Assembly: GCA_019916065.1 (NCBI GenBank)
Contig: CM034240.1
Span: 14,245,894-14,309,893 of the forward strand
From: Vitellaria paradoxa
Taxonomy: Eukaryota > Streptophyta > Magnoliopsida > Ericales > Sapotaceae
DNA length: 64,000 bases
Direction of reading: 5' to 3'
The notes beneath the pieces were generated by a model, which was not told the origin of the DNA, did not search any database, and saw nothing but the letters and a program-made list of their open reading frames with translations. Numbering within the stretch: the stretch's first letter is position 1; each line of letters opens with the position of its first letter. Of this stretch, positions 36,059 to 46,872 are shown in pieces. The translations under genes and the position numbers were made by a program.

Positions 36059-37411
36059 ATGAACGTGAACAAAGAAAGACAGGACCCGTGTTCTAATGCT
36101 ACCGTGGTTGGCTCATGGTCACATCTCTTCCTTCTTAGAGCTAGCCAAGAAACTAACGGAGAGGAACTTCCACGTCTATCTTTGTTCAACACCAATCATT
36201 CTCAATTCTATCAAGAAGAAGCTTGATCATGACAATAACACTCTCCTTCCATACAACTAGTAGAATTCCATCTTCCATCCTCACCAGACCTCCCCTCACT
36301 ATCACACCACAAATGGCCTTCCACCCTCTCATGAACACCCTCAAAGATGCCTTAGACATGGCAGCCCCAAACTTCTCATCCATCTTACAGACCCTCAAAC
36401 CAGACTTGGTCTTGTACGACTTCAATCAGGGCTGGGCCCCAGCAATCGCTTCCTCACTCGGCATCCCAGCCGTTCAATTCCACACCAGTGGAGCAACCAC
36501 GGTTTCTTACGCTCTTCACCATGTCAAGAATCCCGGTAAACCATACCCTTTTCCAGAAATCCGCCTCCGTAACTTCAGGAGATCAGTCATTGCCAATATG
36601 AATGATGCGTCTTCCGATCAAATCAAGAAAGATTTCGTCGCTTTTCCGAAGCTTTGAGTCGGTCTTGTAATATTGTTCTGAGCAAGTCTTTTAGAGAGAT
36701 AGAAGGAGAAACAATTGATTATCTTTCTAATCTATCTGAGAAGAAGGTGATCCCAGTTGGTCCACTTGTCGAGGAACAGTAAATGATGAAGATGATGACA
36801 ATAATGGGATCATCCAATGGCTTGACAAGAAGGATGAATCATCGACTGTGTTCGTTTCCTTTGGAAGCGAGTGTTTCCTAACCAAAGACGAGATTGAAGA
36901 GGTAGCATGTGGGTTAGAGCTTAGTAAGGTTAACTTCATATGGGCTATTAGATTTTCTTTGGGAGAGAAACTTAGGGTCGATGAAGCACTGCCCGGAGGG
37001 TTTCTTGAGAGGATTGGGGAGAGAGGAATGATGGTGGAAGGTTGGGCTCCTCAAGTGAAAATTCTTGGGCATTCAAGTATTGGTGGGTTTGTAAGTCACT
37101 GTGGATGGAGTTCTTTGATGGAGAGCATGAAACTGGGAGTGCCTATCATCGCCATGCCCGTGCAACATGACCAGCCATTCAATGCAAGAATAGTGGAGAA
37201 GTTGGGGTAGGTGTAGAGATAACTAGAGATGAGAATGGGAGGCTCAAAGACGAAAAATAGCTGAGTGATAAGGAAGGTTGTGGTGGATACAGATGGAGAG
37301 GGAGTGAGGTTCGAAGCAAGAAAATTCAGTGATTGGATAAGAATGAAGAAGGATAAGGAGATTGATGAGGTGGTTGAGGAATTATTGCAAATTTGCAAGA
37401 AGGGGAAATAG
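36059..37411 (+). pseudogene. UGT94-like pseudogene, type B, full span
   Basis: It spans from an ATG (36059-36061) at the same position as the intact gene to TAG at 37409-37411. The frame breaks within the first dozen codons and then repeatedly (near 36235, 36290, 36330, 36650, 36775, 37200, 37235 and 37262), mostly by 1-2 bp deletions. Between breaks the protein is clearly type B: VLMLPWLAHGH, VLYDFNQGWAPAIASSLGIP, TKDEIEEVACGLELSKVNF and GWAPQVKILGHSSIGG, then SHCGWSS. Synteny with the intact gene covers promoter, leader and 3' flank. Confidence 0.92.
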
Positions 37412-38902
37412 CTATAACAGCTTGCTGGCAAATAGCATAGGAAATAATCAATTCATACCCAAAGTTATTTTGTCTTTTTGGTGTTCCAGGAAATAAATTA
37501 ATGAAAGCTCTTTCTGTTTTGTATTGCAATTATGTGAAAAATAGAGATGTTTTGGTATTATCACCGGCATTCGGTTATATAATTCTTATTTGTTCTTTAT
37601 GTTTTCAAAATTTTTTTAGAAAAAATAAATTATGATTAATCACAAGATCATCCCTCAACTATGATCTTGTATCATTTATTCAATCAACTAATAAATCACA
37701 TATCAACCCCTAAAACTATTAATTTGTAAGGATTGCTCCCTATCTCACATTAACATTTATAATTTTGACATAATTCAGCAAACTAATTTAGATATCAGGC
37801 AAAAAAAAAAAAAGTCTGTTCAGTACTACAATTGATATTCTATAAATTTGTTTTGGTAAAATAGCTCTTATATAAAAATCTATGGCATTTTAAACTCATA
37901 ATTTTAGTGAACTTATTGTTCTATTTTTCTCAATGAGAATTTTATAGTATGAAATTTTAATTTATTTATAAAAGTGTTTGTAAGAGCATCTTGGTTCTTA
38001 TATATATATATATTATTTCTATCTTCCATGCACATAATTTGAATAAATTTTGTTAAAATCATAAATATAAAGAAAAATTATGTTGTTATCAATTTATAGT
38101 TTAAGAGCCCACTTTGTAATGTCTTTTAATATTCAGGCGGATAAAGTTACAATATATCATTGTTTAGGAGTTGATCTTATAATTAAATTTTAAATTTATT
38201 ATTAATTTCTAAAAAGTAAGTTAGGGTCAAAACAAATGGAGGAGGTTGGGAGTTAATAACTTTTAGAAACAAGGGGATTTGTGTAAATTTTAAATGTTGA
38301 GGGACTTTATGTGTAATTAACCTAATTATAGAGGAGGTATGTGTAATTTACTCTTATTTTAAAATCTAAATTTTTATTCAATTAATTTTCAGAATAAAAT
38401 CGTTTTACAAAATCTGATTTTTATTTTTTTTTACAAAACACTATTGATCTTGTTTTCTATCCCTGTGTATTTATCTTGGAATTATCAAGTTATTATTTTT
38501 GACAATCCTACACTTCAAAAGACAATCTAAAAGTGTCAACAATCGATCCCTCTCTCTATTTCCTCCCTTACGAACATCTTCTCGAATCATAGATAGCAAA
38601 TTTTAGTTCTAACTTTGATATTTAATTCTATGTAATTTTTAATATTTAATTTTTTTTGAAAGATAAATAAATTATAAATTCAATTTAATCAATAATTTAT
38701 CTATTCTTCAGAAATAATCAATGAATTACAAGACTTAATTTTAACTAATGTTAGTTAGTTACTTTGATGAACTATTAGCTTGGTCTGGCCATCAATAGTA
38801 ACCTATAATTTTGCTATTCTTTAAATTAATATTTAATTGCCTGAAAAGTAAGTCTGACCATCAACGGTATGCTATAATTTTATTATTTTTTATTTTATAT
38901 AT
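37412..38902. other. Duplicated type-B 3' flank, cut by a gypsy element
   Basis: Collinear with 24489-26000. Homology stops at about 38902, where the sister flank continues with acccgaaaggtaaaaag but here retrotransposon sequence begins. Confidence 0.65.
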
Positions 38903-39075
38903 TTATTTTGTTTTGTTTGTTGTTCGTGGGAGTAGTTGTTCTTATTTTCTTGCTTAGTTCTAAATTGGGTTGTATTTAAGCTAAATAGCTACCGGAATGA
39001 ATTAGATTTTATTTACTCTGACCTTCCTCTATTCCTTCATTCCCTCTGTTCATTCTCAAATTCTACACAACAATT

Positions 39076-39088
39076 TGGTATTAGAGCC
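39076..39088 (+). other. Primer-binding site of the gypsy element
   Basis: TGGTATTAGAGCC is one base away from the usual complement of the 3' end of initiator tRNA-Met. It sits at the expected place, just after the LTR end and 1 bp before the first gag ATG (39089). Confidence 0.75.
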
Positions 39089-41740
39089 ATGGAAACTCAA
39101 GGGAAAACTAACGCAGAATTCCAAAACGATGTCAACAAAATCTTAGTCAGACATGAGTTTTTGATTAGGTGAATGCCACTTTACAAATGATTTTGACGGA
39201 ACTTTAATCTGTTCGAGCAACCCAAGGTTCAAGCTTCAACAACCCGTTTGCATCTAGAGAATCATCACACCCACCAAACCAAAGCCACACTTCCAACTTC
39301 CAAGCAACCACTGACCATAACAATCACCACTTGAAACATGCCTTCCTAAAATTCAATGGAGAGGACCCCAACAACTAGGTCTGTAAGGTTGAACAGTACT
39401 TTGATTTCAAAAATATAGCTCTAGACCAATAAGGCCAACTCGTCTCATTTTATTTAGAAGGTATAGCTCTCCAGTGGCATCAGTGGCTCGCAAAGTTTCG
39501 AGGTCCTCTTACTTGGACTGAATTTTCCGAAGTTCTACTATTGAGATTTAGACTAATTGATTATGAAAACCATCTGAAGCCTTATCACGACTAAAGCAAA
39601 CCATCACTATGTCAACATATCAAGAGGAATTTGAGAAGCTTTCCCATAGGATGGATAACTTACTTGAGAGTTTTTTAATTGGTTGTTTTGTGGCAGGCCT
39701 TCGAGATGAAATATGATTGGACGTGAAGGTGAAACAACTGAGGTCATTAGTTGATGCCATAGGGTGCGTGGCTTATTGAGGAAAGAAACCAATTGCAAAA
39801 AAAAGGCATACCCATTATATCGACCTTAGGCAACCATAGCAGCTCAAAAGGTAGTACCCAATCTTGCCGCTGGCATACTGAGACCCCCACCCACACACAA
39901 GGCGTCTCAAGGCTCTATCAACCACCTGTTCTTTTTCGTTGAATTACTAACCAAGAGGCCCAAGAACACCACCAAAAGGGTCTATGTTATTACTATGATG
40001 AAAAATATGTTCCTAGTCACTGATGTAAATGACTACAGTTATTCATGATCAAAGATTCTCCTTCGAAAGATACGGTAGATGCAGGTGATGACTTAAATGA
40101 ACTTGAAGATGTGGAATTCATAATCGAAATTTCTTTTCATGCCATTGCAGGTACTGAGCATTCGCAAACCATTCGAGTACAAGGGAAGTTAAAGAACAAA
40201 AATGTAATTATTTTGATTGATGGAGGAAGCACCCACAATTTCATCGATCAATCCTTAGTTACTGTGTATAGATTACCCATGGCCAAAAATAAGAAAATTT
40301 AGGTGACGGTGGCCAACCAAGATAGAATCGAATGCACGGGACATTGTCCAGTGCTCATTATAACCATTCAGTGCAGCCTAGTGGCAACTGGCTATTACAT
40401 CCTACCAGCAACTGCCTGTTAAATAGTGCTAGGAGTACAATGGCTTGAAACACTTGGGCCGATTGAGACAGATTACAAGAAATTAACTGTGTCTTTTAAA
40501 GATGGGCAAGTCAACCACGTGTTCCATGGAATGAGTCGAGCGGGGCTTAAAGCTTTGAATGATAAGGAGTATTGCATTTCATATGACACTAGTTTGTTCC
40601 TCCAAATTCTACCCATTTCTTTCGAAAAACCCTTCCACAATCATCTTACTCCACTTACACAGCTCCTTACCAAATTCCATCATGTTTTTGAAACATCCAA
40701 AGGCTTACCCCCAAATCGCATGCAAGAGCGCCAAATTCCCTTACTACTGAACATCGGACCTGTGAGTGTGGGCCTATACCAATGTCCCTACTATCAAAAG
40801 GCTAAAATTGAGAAAATAATGAAAGAACTTTTGAAGTCGGGATTGATTAGACCAAGTAATAGCCCCTTTTTATCATCGGTTTTTATAAGTGAAGAAAACT
40901 GACATAACTTAGCAATTCTATGTGGATTATCGGGCTTGCAACAACATTACTGTGAAGGATAAGTACCCTTTCCTAGTCATTGACGAACTCTTGGATGAGC
41001 TTCACAAAGTCAAGTATTACTCTAAACTTGATTTATGGGCTGGGTATTATCAGATTCAATTGACAGAGGATAATATACTGAATATCGCTTTTTGAACTCA
41101 TGAAGGACATTATGAGTTCTTGGTCATGCCCTTTGAGCTCACTAATGCACCTGTTACATTTCAGAGCCTTATGAATGACATTTTTTGCCCTTACCTTTGA
41201 AATTTTATTTTAGTTTACTTCGATGATATATTGGTGTAATCAAAAACTTGGGAGGACCATTTGGTTCATTTGTAGGTTGTATTAGAAATATTATCAATCA
41301 ACAGTTTGTTTGTTAAAGAGTCTAAATGTTATTTTGGTATCACAAAAGTCAACTACCTTGAACATATTATCACAGCAAATGGTGTGGCAGTCGATCCAAC
41401 TAAAATAAAGACAATCACAGATTAGCCAATTCCGACATCAACAAAAGAGGTTCGGGTTTGTTTGTTAAAGAGTCTAAATGTTATTTTGGTATCACAAAAG
41501 TCAACTACCTTGAACATATTATCACAGCAAATGGTGTGGCAGTCGATCCAACTAAAATAAAGACAATCACAGATTAGCCAATTCCGACATCAACAAAAGA
41601 GGTTCGGGGATTTATTGGGTTGGCTGGTTATTATCAAAAATTCATCTGAGGATTCGCAAGTATTGCAACACCTTTAAATCATCTTCTAGCAAAGGAAGGA
41701 TTCTAGTGGAGTTTGGAAGCAGAGACATCTTTCAATCAAC
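39089..41740 (+). pseudogene. gypsy gag-pol relic
   Basis: Short open stretches lie at 38936-39172 (gag start), 40045-40302 (protease, with the D-G-G active-site type) and 40426-40902 (linker to reverse transcriptase, with QRQIPLLLNIGP-like and IMKELLKSGLIRPSNSPF-like sequence). In-frame stops and shifts separate them, including TGA codons in place of Arg or Trp codons and many TAGs. The pattern is normal decay of an old element. Confidence 0.75.
41304..41607 (+). repeat. Perfect 152-bp tandem duplication within reverse transcriptase
   Basis: 41304-41455 and 41456-41607 appear identical base for base (both run from gtttgtttgttaaagag to aaaagaggttcg). The surrounding element is heavily mutated, so a perfect duplication is either recent or an assembly artefact. 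152 is not a multiple of three, so it also shifts the frame. Confidence 0.9.
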
Positions 41741-42438
41741 AAACAAGGCATTAACTTCACACCCTCAAGCTAATAGTTAGGTCGAAATCACTAGTTGGTC
41801 GAAATCACCAGTTGGTCCCTTTTCAAAATCATCAAGACCAAGCTGGAAAAGGTAAAAGGCCTCTGGCCAAATGAACTTCCAAACATCCTATAGGCTTATC
41901 GAATGATAGAAAGGGTGACGATTGGTCAGACTTTATTTTTTCTCACATATGGAGCCGAAGCCATGATCCCAGTCAATATTGGACTCCCCAACAAGAGAAC
42001 ACAGAATTTTAATCCAAAGGAGAATACAGAATGATGGGGGAGGAGATTAATTTACTCGAAGAAAGAAACTATAATCTGCAATCAGAATGGCTTCTTATCA
42101 ACAGAAAATGCGTCAGTATTATAACTCCAGGGCTCACTCAAGGGAATTTACCTGTAAAGAGTTAATGCTAAAAATGGTGAATCAGTCTACGAGGAATCCA
42201 TAGGACGTAAAACTTGAGCCAAACTGGGAAAGACCATACGAAGTACTGGGTTCTACTCGAAAGGGAGCTTACAAGTTAGAGTGCTCGGGGGTTAGGAGCT
42301 AGCCCACCCGTGGTATGCAGAGTACCTCCGAAAGTACTATGTATGATAAAAAGTTATAAATTATAATTTTATTTAATTATCAATAAAACTCTACATTTTG
42401 GCAAGCTTTTATGGTGAATGATTTCTATTACTCAAGGA

Positions 42439-43060
42439 TTTCTACTCAGTTCACGTGACCAATTAGGGCGAAAATCTTGCTCGGCTCACGTGACCGAACA
42501 GTGCAAAGACAGCTTATGAGACCGATGCCAAAAAATAGCAAGAATACATGCTCAATTCATGTGACCAAGCAAAGCGAAAATCTTGCTTGGCGCACATGGC
42601 CGAGCAGTGTAAAGATAGCTCACGAGGCCAATGCCAAAAAATGGTAAGTATACTTGTCCAGTTCACATAACCGAGCAATGCAAAGACGACTCACGAGGTC
42701 GCTGCATAAAAATAGTAAGAATACCTACTAAGTTCACGTGACCGTTTCTACTCAGTTCACGTGACCAATTAGGGTGAAAATCTTGCTCGGCTCACGTGGC
42801 CGAACAGTGCAAAGATAGCTCATGAGGCCGATGCCAAAAAATGGCAAGAATACATGCTCGATTCATGTGACCGAGCAAAGTGAAGATCTTGCTTGGCTCA
42901 CGTGGCCGAGTAGTGTAAAGATAGCTCACAAGGTTAATGCCAAAAAATGGTAAGTATACCTGTCCAGTTCACGTAATCGAGCAATGCAAAGACGACTCAC
43001 GAGGCCGTTGCTAAAAATAGTAAGAATACCTGCTTGGTTCATGTGACCGAGTAGTACAAG
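42439..43060 (+). repeat. Nested minisatellite: 306-bp repeat made of about 102-bp subunits
   Basis: tttctactcagttcacgtg occurs at 42439 and 42745, giving two copies of a 306-bp unit. Each copy consists of three subunits of about 102 bp built on gttcacgtgaccgagca, gcaaagat(a/g)gctcac and gaggccgatgcc words. It lies directly after the pol end, where Tat/Ogre elements are known to carry variable tandem repeats. Confidence 0.8.
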
Positions 43061-43311
43061 GATGGCTCATGTGGCCAGTGAAGACTACAACAATAGTGCT
43101 CATCATACACGGTAAAAAAAAAAAAGGAAAGCAAATAACAGTTAACATTAACACAGGCAAAAATCAACATAAAAACTTCATTGAATTTAAATATGACTTT
43201 TGGTTCACGCAAAAGTTTGAAATTACATTATAAAGTTTGGATCACTCAAAAGTTCGAAATTACATCTACAATGCTGATATTAAACATGAAAAAGAAGCAG
43301 GAAAAGGAAAT

Positions 43312-43650
43312 TTATATGGCAGGATTAGCAACATTCTGAACTGTGCCTTCAGCTGATTCTTCATTGATGTTCACTGGAGCACCACCAATGTCTTCAGTTT
43401 GAACATGAAGTTCAGTTGTCTCTATAATTTGCTTAATGTTTTCAGCACTTTTTTTAGTTTTAGCTTTCTCCCCTGCATTATCATGCCCTTGGCTTTCATA
43501 CTCCTCCTCAGTGGCAACACGCCTAGGCTCGATAATAGATAGTTCAAGATCAGGGAAGGAGGCTGGGAACTTCTCTTTGGCATGTTTAAAGCCTTGAAGG
43601 AACACTGGCATGAGTAAAGCCTGGAAATCGTCGGTGTCCTTGAAGTTCAC
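43312..43650 (-). pseudogene. C-terminal piece of the Tat antisense ORF
   Basis: An open minus-strand stretch of 112 codons starts MNFKDTDDFQALLMPVF and contains FKHAKEKFPASFPDLEL. It is acidic and polar afterwards. It lies downstream, in minus-strand order, of the domain at 44854-45570, so it is probably the tail of the same antisense gene. No known catalytic motif is seen. Confidence 0.45.
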
Positions 43651-44853
43651 ATTGACTGAGCTTTCTGCGTCGTGAAGCTCTTCAGTGAGCTCTTTGATTT
43701 TTTACTCGACAGCCACCTCAGTTCATTTTTGGATGTTAGCTCTTTCCATATGCTCGTTCGCTTTAGTTTTGAGAGATTTATTCTTTTCGATATTCTTTCA
43801 TTCATGACGAATGACCTTTTCTTTCTCTACCTACGCGATTGCCGCAATATCCTTAGCCACCTCGAGGTCGGTGAGGTTTGTTCTCATCTCTTTCTCTCCT
43901 CAACAAAAGCTTTTTCAGCATTTTCCTGGCGAGTGTGTATAGCATATGACCTGACCATGGTTTGAAATACATGGTAAAAGTTAGGTCAGTAAAAAAAAAA
44001 AAAAGAAGCAAAGAGGAAAAAGAAAAGAAAAAAGAACATGTGACTGATTGAACTGAATGAGATGAAGAAACATACACTAAAAAGATCATGGTTCATATCA
44101 TACACCATTTTGGTGGTGTATAACCCCTTAACAAGGTTAGATCGACATCTGCAACTATTGCAAGCAGTTTCTGCTATGTCGTCTCAATGTTGGATAGGAA
44201 AGACTAATGTGAGGATGATCCAGCTTTAGAGCTGGATCCTAAAATATGGTACCCTTGGAGGGAAAGATGGTATCTGAACCACCTCCTTTCGTTTTGGAGG
44301 GTTGGAGGTTGTCTTCTGTTAGCCGAAGATAAGAGTTGGGGACTTTGCTGTCCTTATTTTTTTGGGATAGGCTCCCTCAAAGGCATCTGGGGTGCAAACT
44401 TCTTGTTTGCCCTATCTAGATATGTGATATCAAACATCTCTTTGGTCAGTTGATTAGGTTGAGTTTCTTCTCGTTCATCCCGCTCAAGAATGTTGTTATC
44501 TAAAAAAAAAAAAGTGAAATAAATTGTGGTATAAGACTTTAAAAAGTACAACTTGTGAACTCACTCTACTCACGTTCAGCCGCCAGGGCTTCTTATGTAA
44601 GGTCTGGGCCGAGCGATATAGGGCTAAGTTTTATATAGTTATTAAAAATTTAGTATCATAAACCGAATGTTTCTATGTCTTGTGAAAAAGATTCTTTTGT
44701 TCTACGATTAGGGCAAGTGGCTTTCAGGCTAATCAAAGTAAAAGAAAATGGAAGATATTAAAACCCTAAAACCTAAAGGAATTGGATAGAGCTTAAACGA
44801 AAATCCTAAACATACCATTTAATGTCAGTTGCCCTAGACCCGAGGAACTTAGA

Positions 44854-45570
44854 TTATTTTCTTCTCATCGGTCTCCCAAACTTGAAATTCCAATTTGCTC
44901 CCACGGACAAAAATACCTTTCTTTCCACCCTTTGTGAGAGGTGGGCATTTGAACAATGAGATTGAACTCTAACTTCTTTGCCAAGAAGTACCAATATCCT
45001 GACCCATTTATCAGTAATTTTATAAAAGTGCAGGAATTCGTTCGTCATCAGATCGTGCCCAGTGGTAGCTGCCCAAAATATAGCACTCCTGATCAAGATT
45101 CTCCAAATGTTTGATGCCAGCTGACTTAGGGATGGACCGAGCCAAGACAGTATCTCTTGAACAAACTTTGAGAAGGGAAAATGGAGACCACCAAACAATG
45201 CCGCTTCATACACTGCAACTTCTCCCCCTCGATGAGCAAGCAGAGTCATTTTCCCCTAGAACTCAGTAGTGAGGTCTGGGGAGAATTGGAAGTCAAAAAT
45301 CATTTCTGAGATCTTTCTTGTGGTGATAGATGACCCGATACCCTCTTCCTCAAATAGGGTATCACCATCATCAGCCGTAATGATATGACGGCCTTTCTCT
45401 CCAGCTCTAGGCTCGAATGCATCGACAATACGCCCAATCTTGTCTGCCCGGTGTCCACTGCCACTGGGGGCATTGGGAGCCCTACGTTGATGGAAAACCA
45501 GGCTGTCATCGTCAGATTCTTCCATATCGATAAGATGAACTCTTTCTGGGTCACCCATGGTAATAAACAA
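44854..45570 (-). pseudogene. Antisense ORF of the Tat element (gypsy-type transposon domain)
   Basis: Two adjoining minus-strand open stretches. The first (45256-45570) starts MFITMGDPERVHLIDMEE and is acidic. The second (44854-45249) has GGLHFPFSKFVQEILSWLG and LASNIWRILIRSAIFWAA, the hallmark of the plant domain called putative gypsy-type transposon (Pfam Transposase_28). A stop or frame change separates them at about 45250. The same two parts are present, more decayed, at 12615-13352. The function of this antisense gene in Tat elements is unknown. Confidence 0.65.
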
Positions 45571-46263
45571 GAATAACTAGGACAAATAATAGGAATATGA
45601 CAAAAAAATCAAGCCACCGAAGATAGATTTGATATGTTTAGGATTTTCTACAAACCCTAAGGGATTTGAGATTTTGTGGTTATCTTTGTAAAAGTAGACA
45701 CTACAACTCAGCAACCAAAACATAGAAAAGAAGAGGAACAAAGAAAACCAAAGAAAAAAATAAGGAAAAAATGAGCCTTACCAGTTTAATAGAAGAAATA
45801 AATCAAGCAGGGAGTAGTAGTTTCGAGTGTAGTTGCAGCAATGGCAGATGCAAGAAGAGTTTGCGTAAAAAGATACCAGTAGGGCTCCTCTTGTATTTAT
45901 AGCCAAAATTTTCCAAAGTCAATAGCCAAGATTTAGGCGGGAAAAAGTTAATCCAATGGCTTAAAAATGGCACGCTGACAACTTTAACATCACGACCAAT
46001 ACACATGCATTGTGCGGCAGGGTAGTAGAGTCATCAAGTCCTTTCAACAACTGCATGTGCACTAGTCTCATAATAAATGCATGTGTATTTCCAAGAAATA
46101 GCTAACCCCAAAAAGCATGTCTTTTTTACTGATGCACAAAGAAAATATTTTGTTGTGAATGAACATGATATTGAGAAATTGTCCATACGTAAAATCATAA
46201 TTAATGATACGGGTTGTCAAATTCCCTCAATCCCTTTTCTTGACTAAAAGAACCAGGGGCATC

Positions 46264-46780
46264 TGATAGGATGACTTTTGACCGAGGCAAATATTGCATT
46301 CCTCTCGACCGACTTCGATGACCAAGGGTATCGGGGGCTCTGGTAGAATACGTCCAATCGAGCAAACGATATGAACTAACCAACCAAGCGATATGGACCT
46401 CAATTTGGTGGAGTGACCATTGCATTAAAGACAAAATTGATTACGTTATATCACGTGTATAACCATATTCTGGCATATTCTGTGATTTGCGCGTATGAAT
46501 GTGCTACCTATTGTTTAACGGTTTTGATAATTAAGAGAATCAACCGTAGGATCTACAATACACGTGGCATAATCTGACTTGAAAGAAACATAATTATACG
46601 AGGCTCGTGTACATCTTACCCGTGTAAATCCCACATTTCTATATATATGACTATTTCTCAAGTACACAGGTATAGAGACATTCCTACTTTACAAATACTC
46701 TACCAAAATACTTTCTCAACTCTCTTTTTAACTTAAATATCGAAAACTCTTTGACAGGCACCACACTAGTGTACTAGACA
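46264..46780 (+). repeat. LTR of the second Tat-like element
   Basis: It starts TGATAGGATGAC after aaccaggggcatc and ends GTACTAGACA. It matches the LTR at 13896-14436, including the tatatatatgact box and the cgtggcataat segment. After it, both copies share about 50 bp (actggatctttggagga) and then UGT sequence. Confidence 0.55.
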
Positions 46781-46837
46781 GCATTCCAAATCTAGACTGG
46801 ATCTTTGGAGGATACGAGTTTACTAAGCTATCAGAGA

Positions 46838-46872
46838 ATATGAAATTGGAAGTGCCTATCGTAGCCATGAAC
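46838..46872 (+). pseudogene. Type-B UGT scrap next to an LTR
   Basis: About 35 bp (atgaaattggaagtgcctatcgtagccatg, shortened) encode MKLEVPIVAM, matching MKLGVPIIAM of the type-B PSPG box. The match is short, but its position after the LTR is the same as in the 14488 copy, which makes it credible. Downstream sequence is unrelated. Confidence 0.6.

Larger units (their letters stand above)
38903..41745 (+). mobile_element. Decayed Ty3/gypsy retrotransposon, 5' half
   Basis: Part of a 5' LTR (about 38903-39073) is followed by a primer-binding site and a gag-pol frame broken by many stops. Recognisable in order are a gag-like region, a zinc-knuckle remnant (about 39975-40020), a protease with IDGGSTHNFID (about 40216-40250), and a reverse transcriptase with the YFDDILV motif at about 41215-41237 followed by an RNase H start (41600-41720). 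The element stops at about 41740, where sequence of another gypsy lineage takes over. It is not functional. Confidence 0.8.
41742..46780 (+). mobile_element. Tat-lineage Ty3/gypsy retrotransposon, 3' half
   Basis: In order: the C-terminal part of integrase (HPQANS, then IKTKLEKVKGLWPNELPN-like, ending AEYLRKYYV at about 42345), a tandem-repeat region (42439-43050), antisense ORF relics (43312-45570), a purine-rich tract and an LTR (46264-46780). The AEYLRKYY end and the antisense ORFs after pol are typical of Tat elements. The integrase frame has stops. It joins the preceding gypsy element at a short stretch shared by both. Confidence 0.75.

Noticed and set aside
35827..36195. A 122-codon minus-strand ORF rich in Ser and Leu
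   Set aside because: It is the complement of the GA tracts and the start of the type-B pseudogene.
36727..36939. Minus-strand ORFs over type-B copies (also 6927-7148 and 7123-7533)
   Set aside because: They are shadows of the UGT coding strand.
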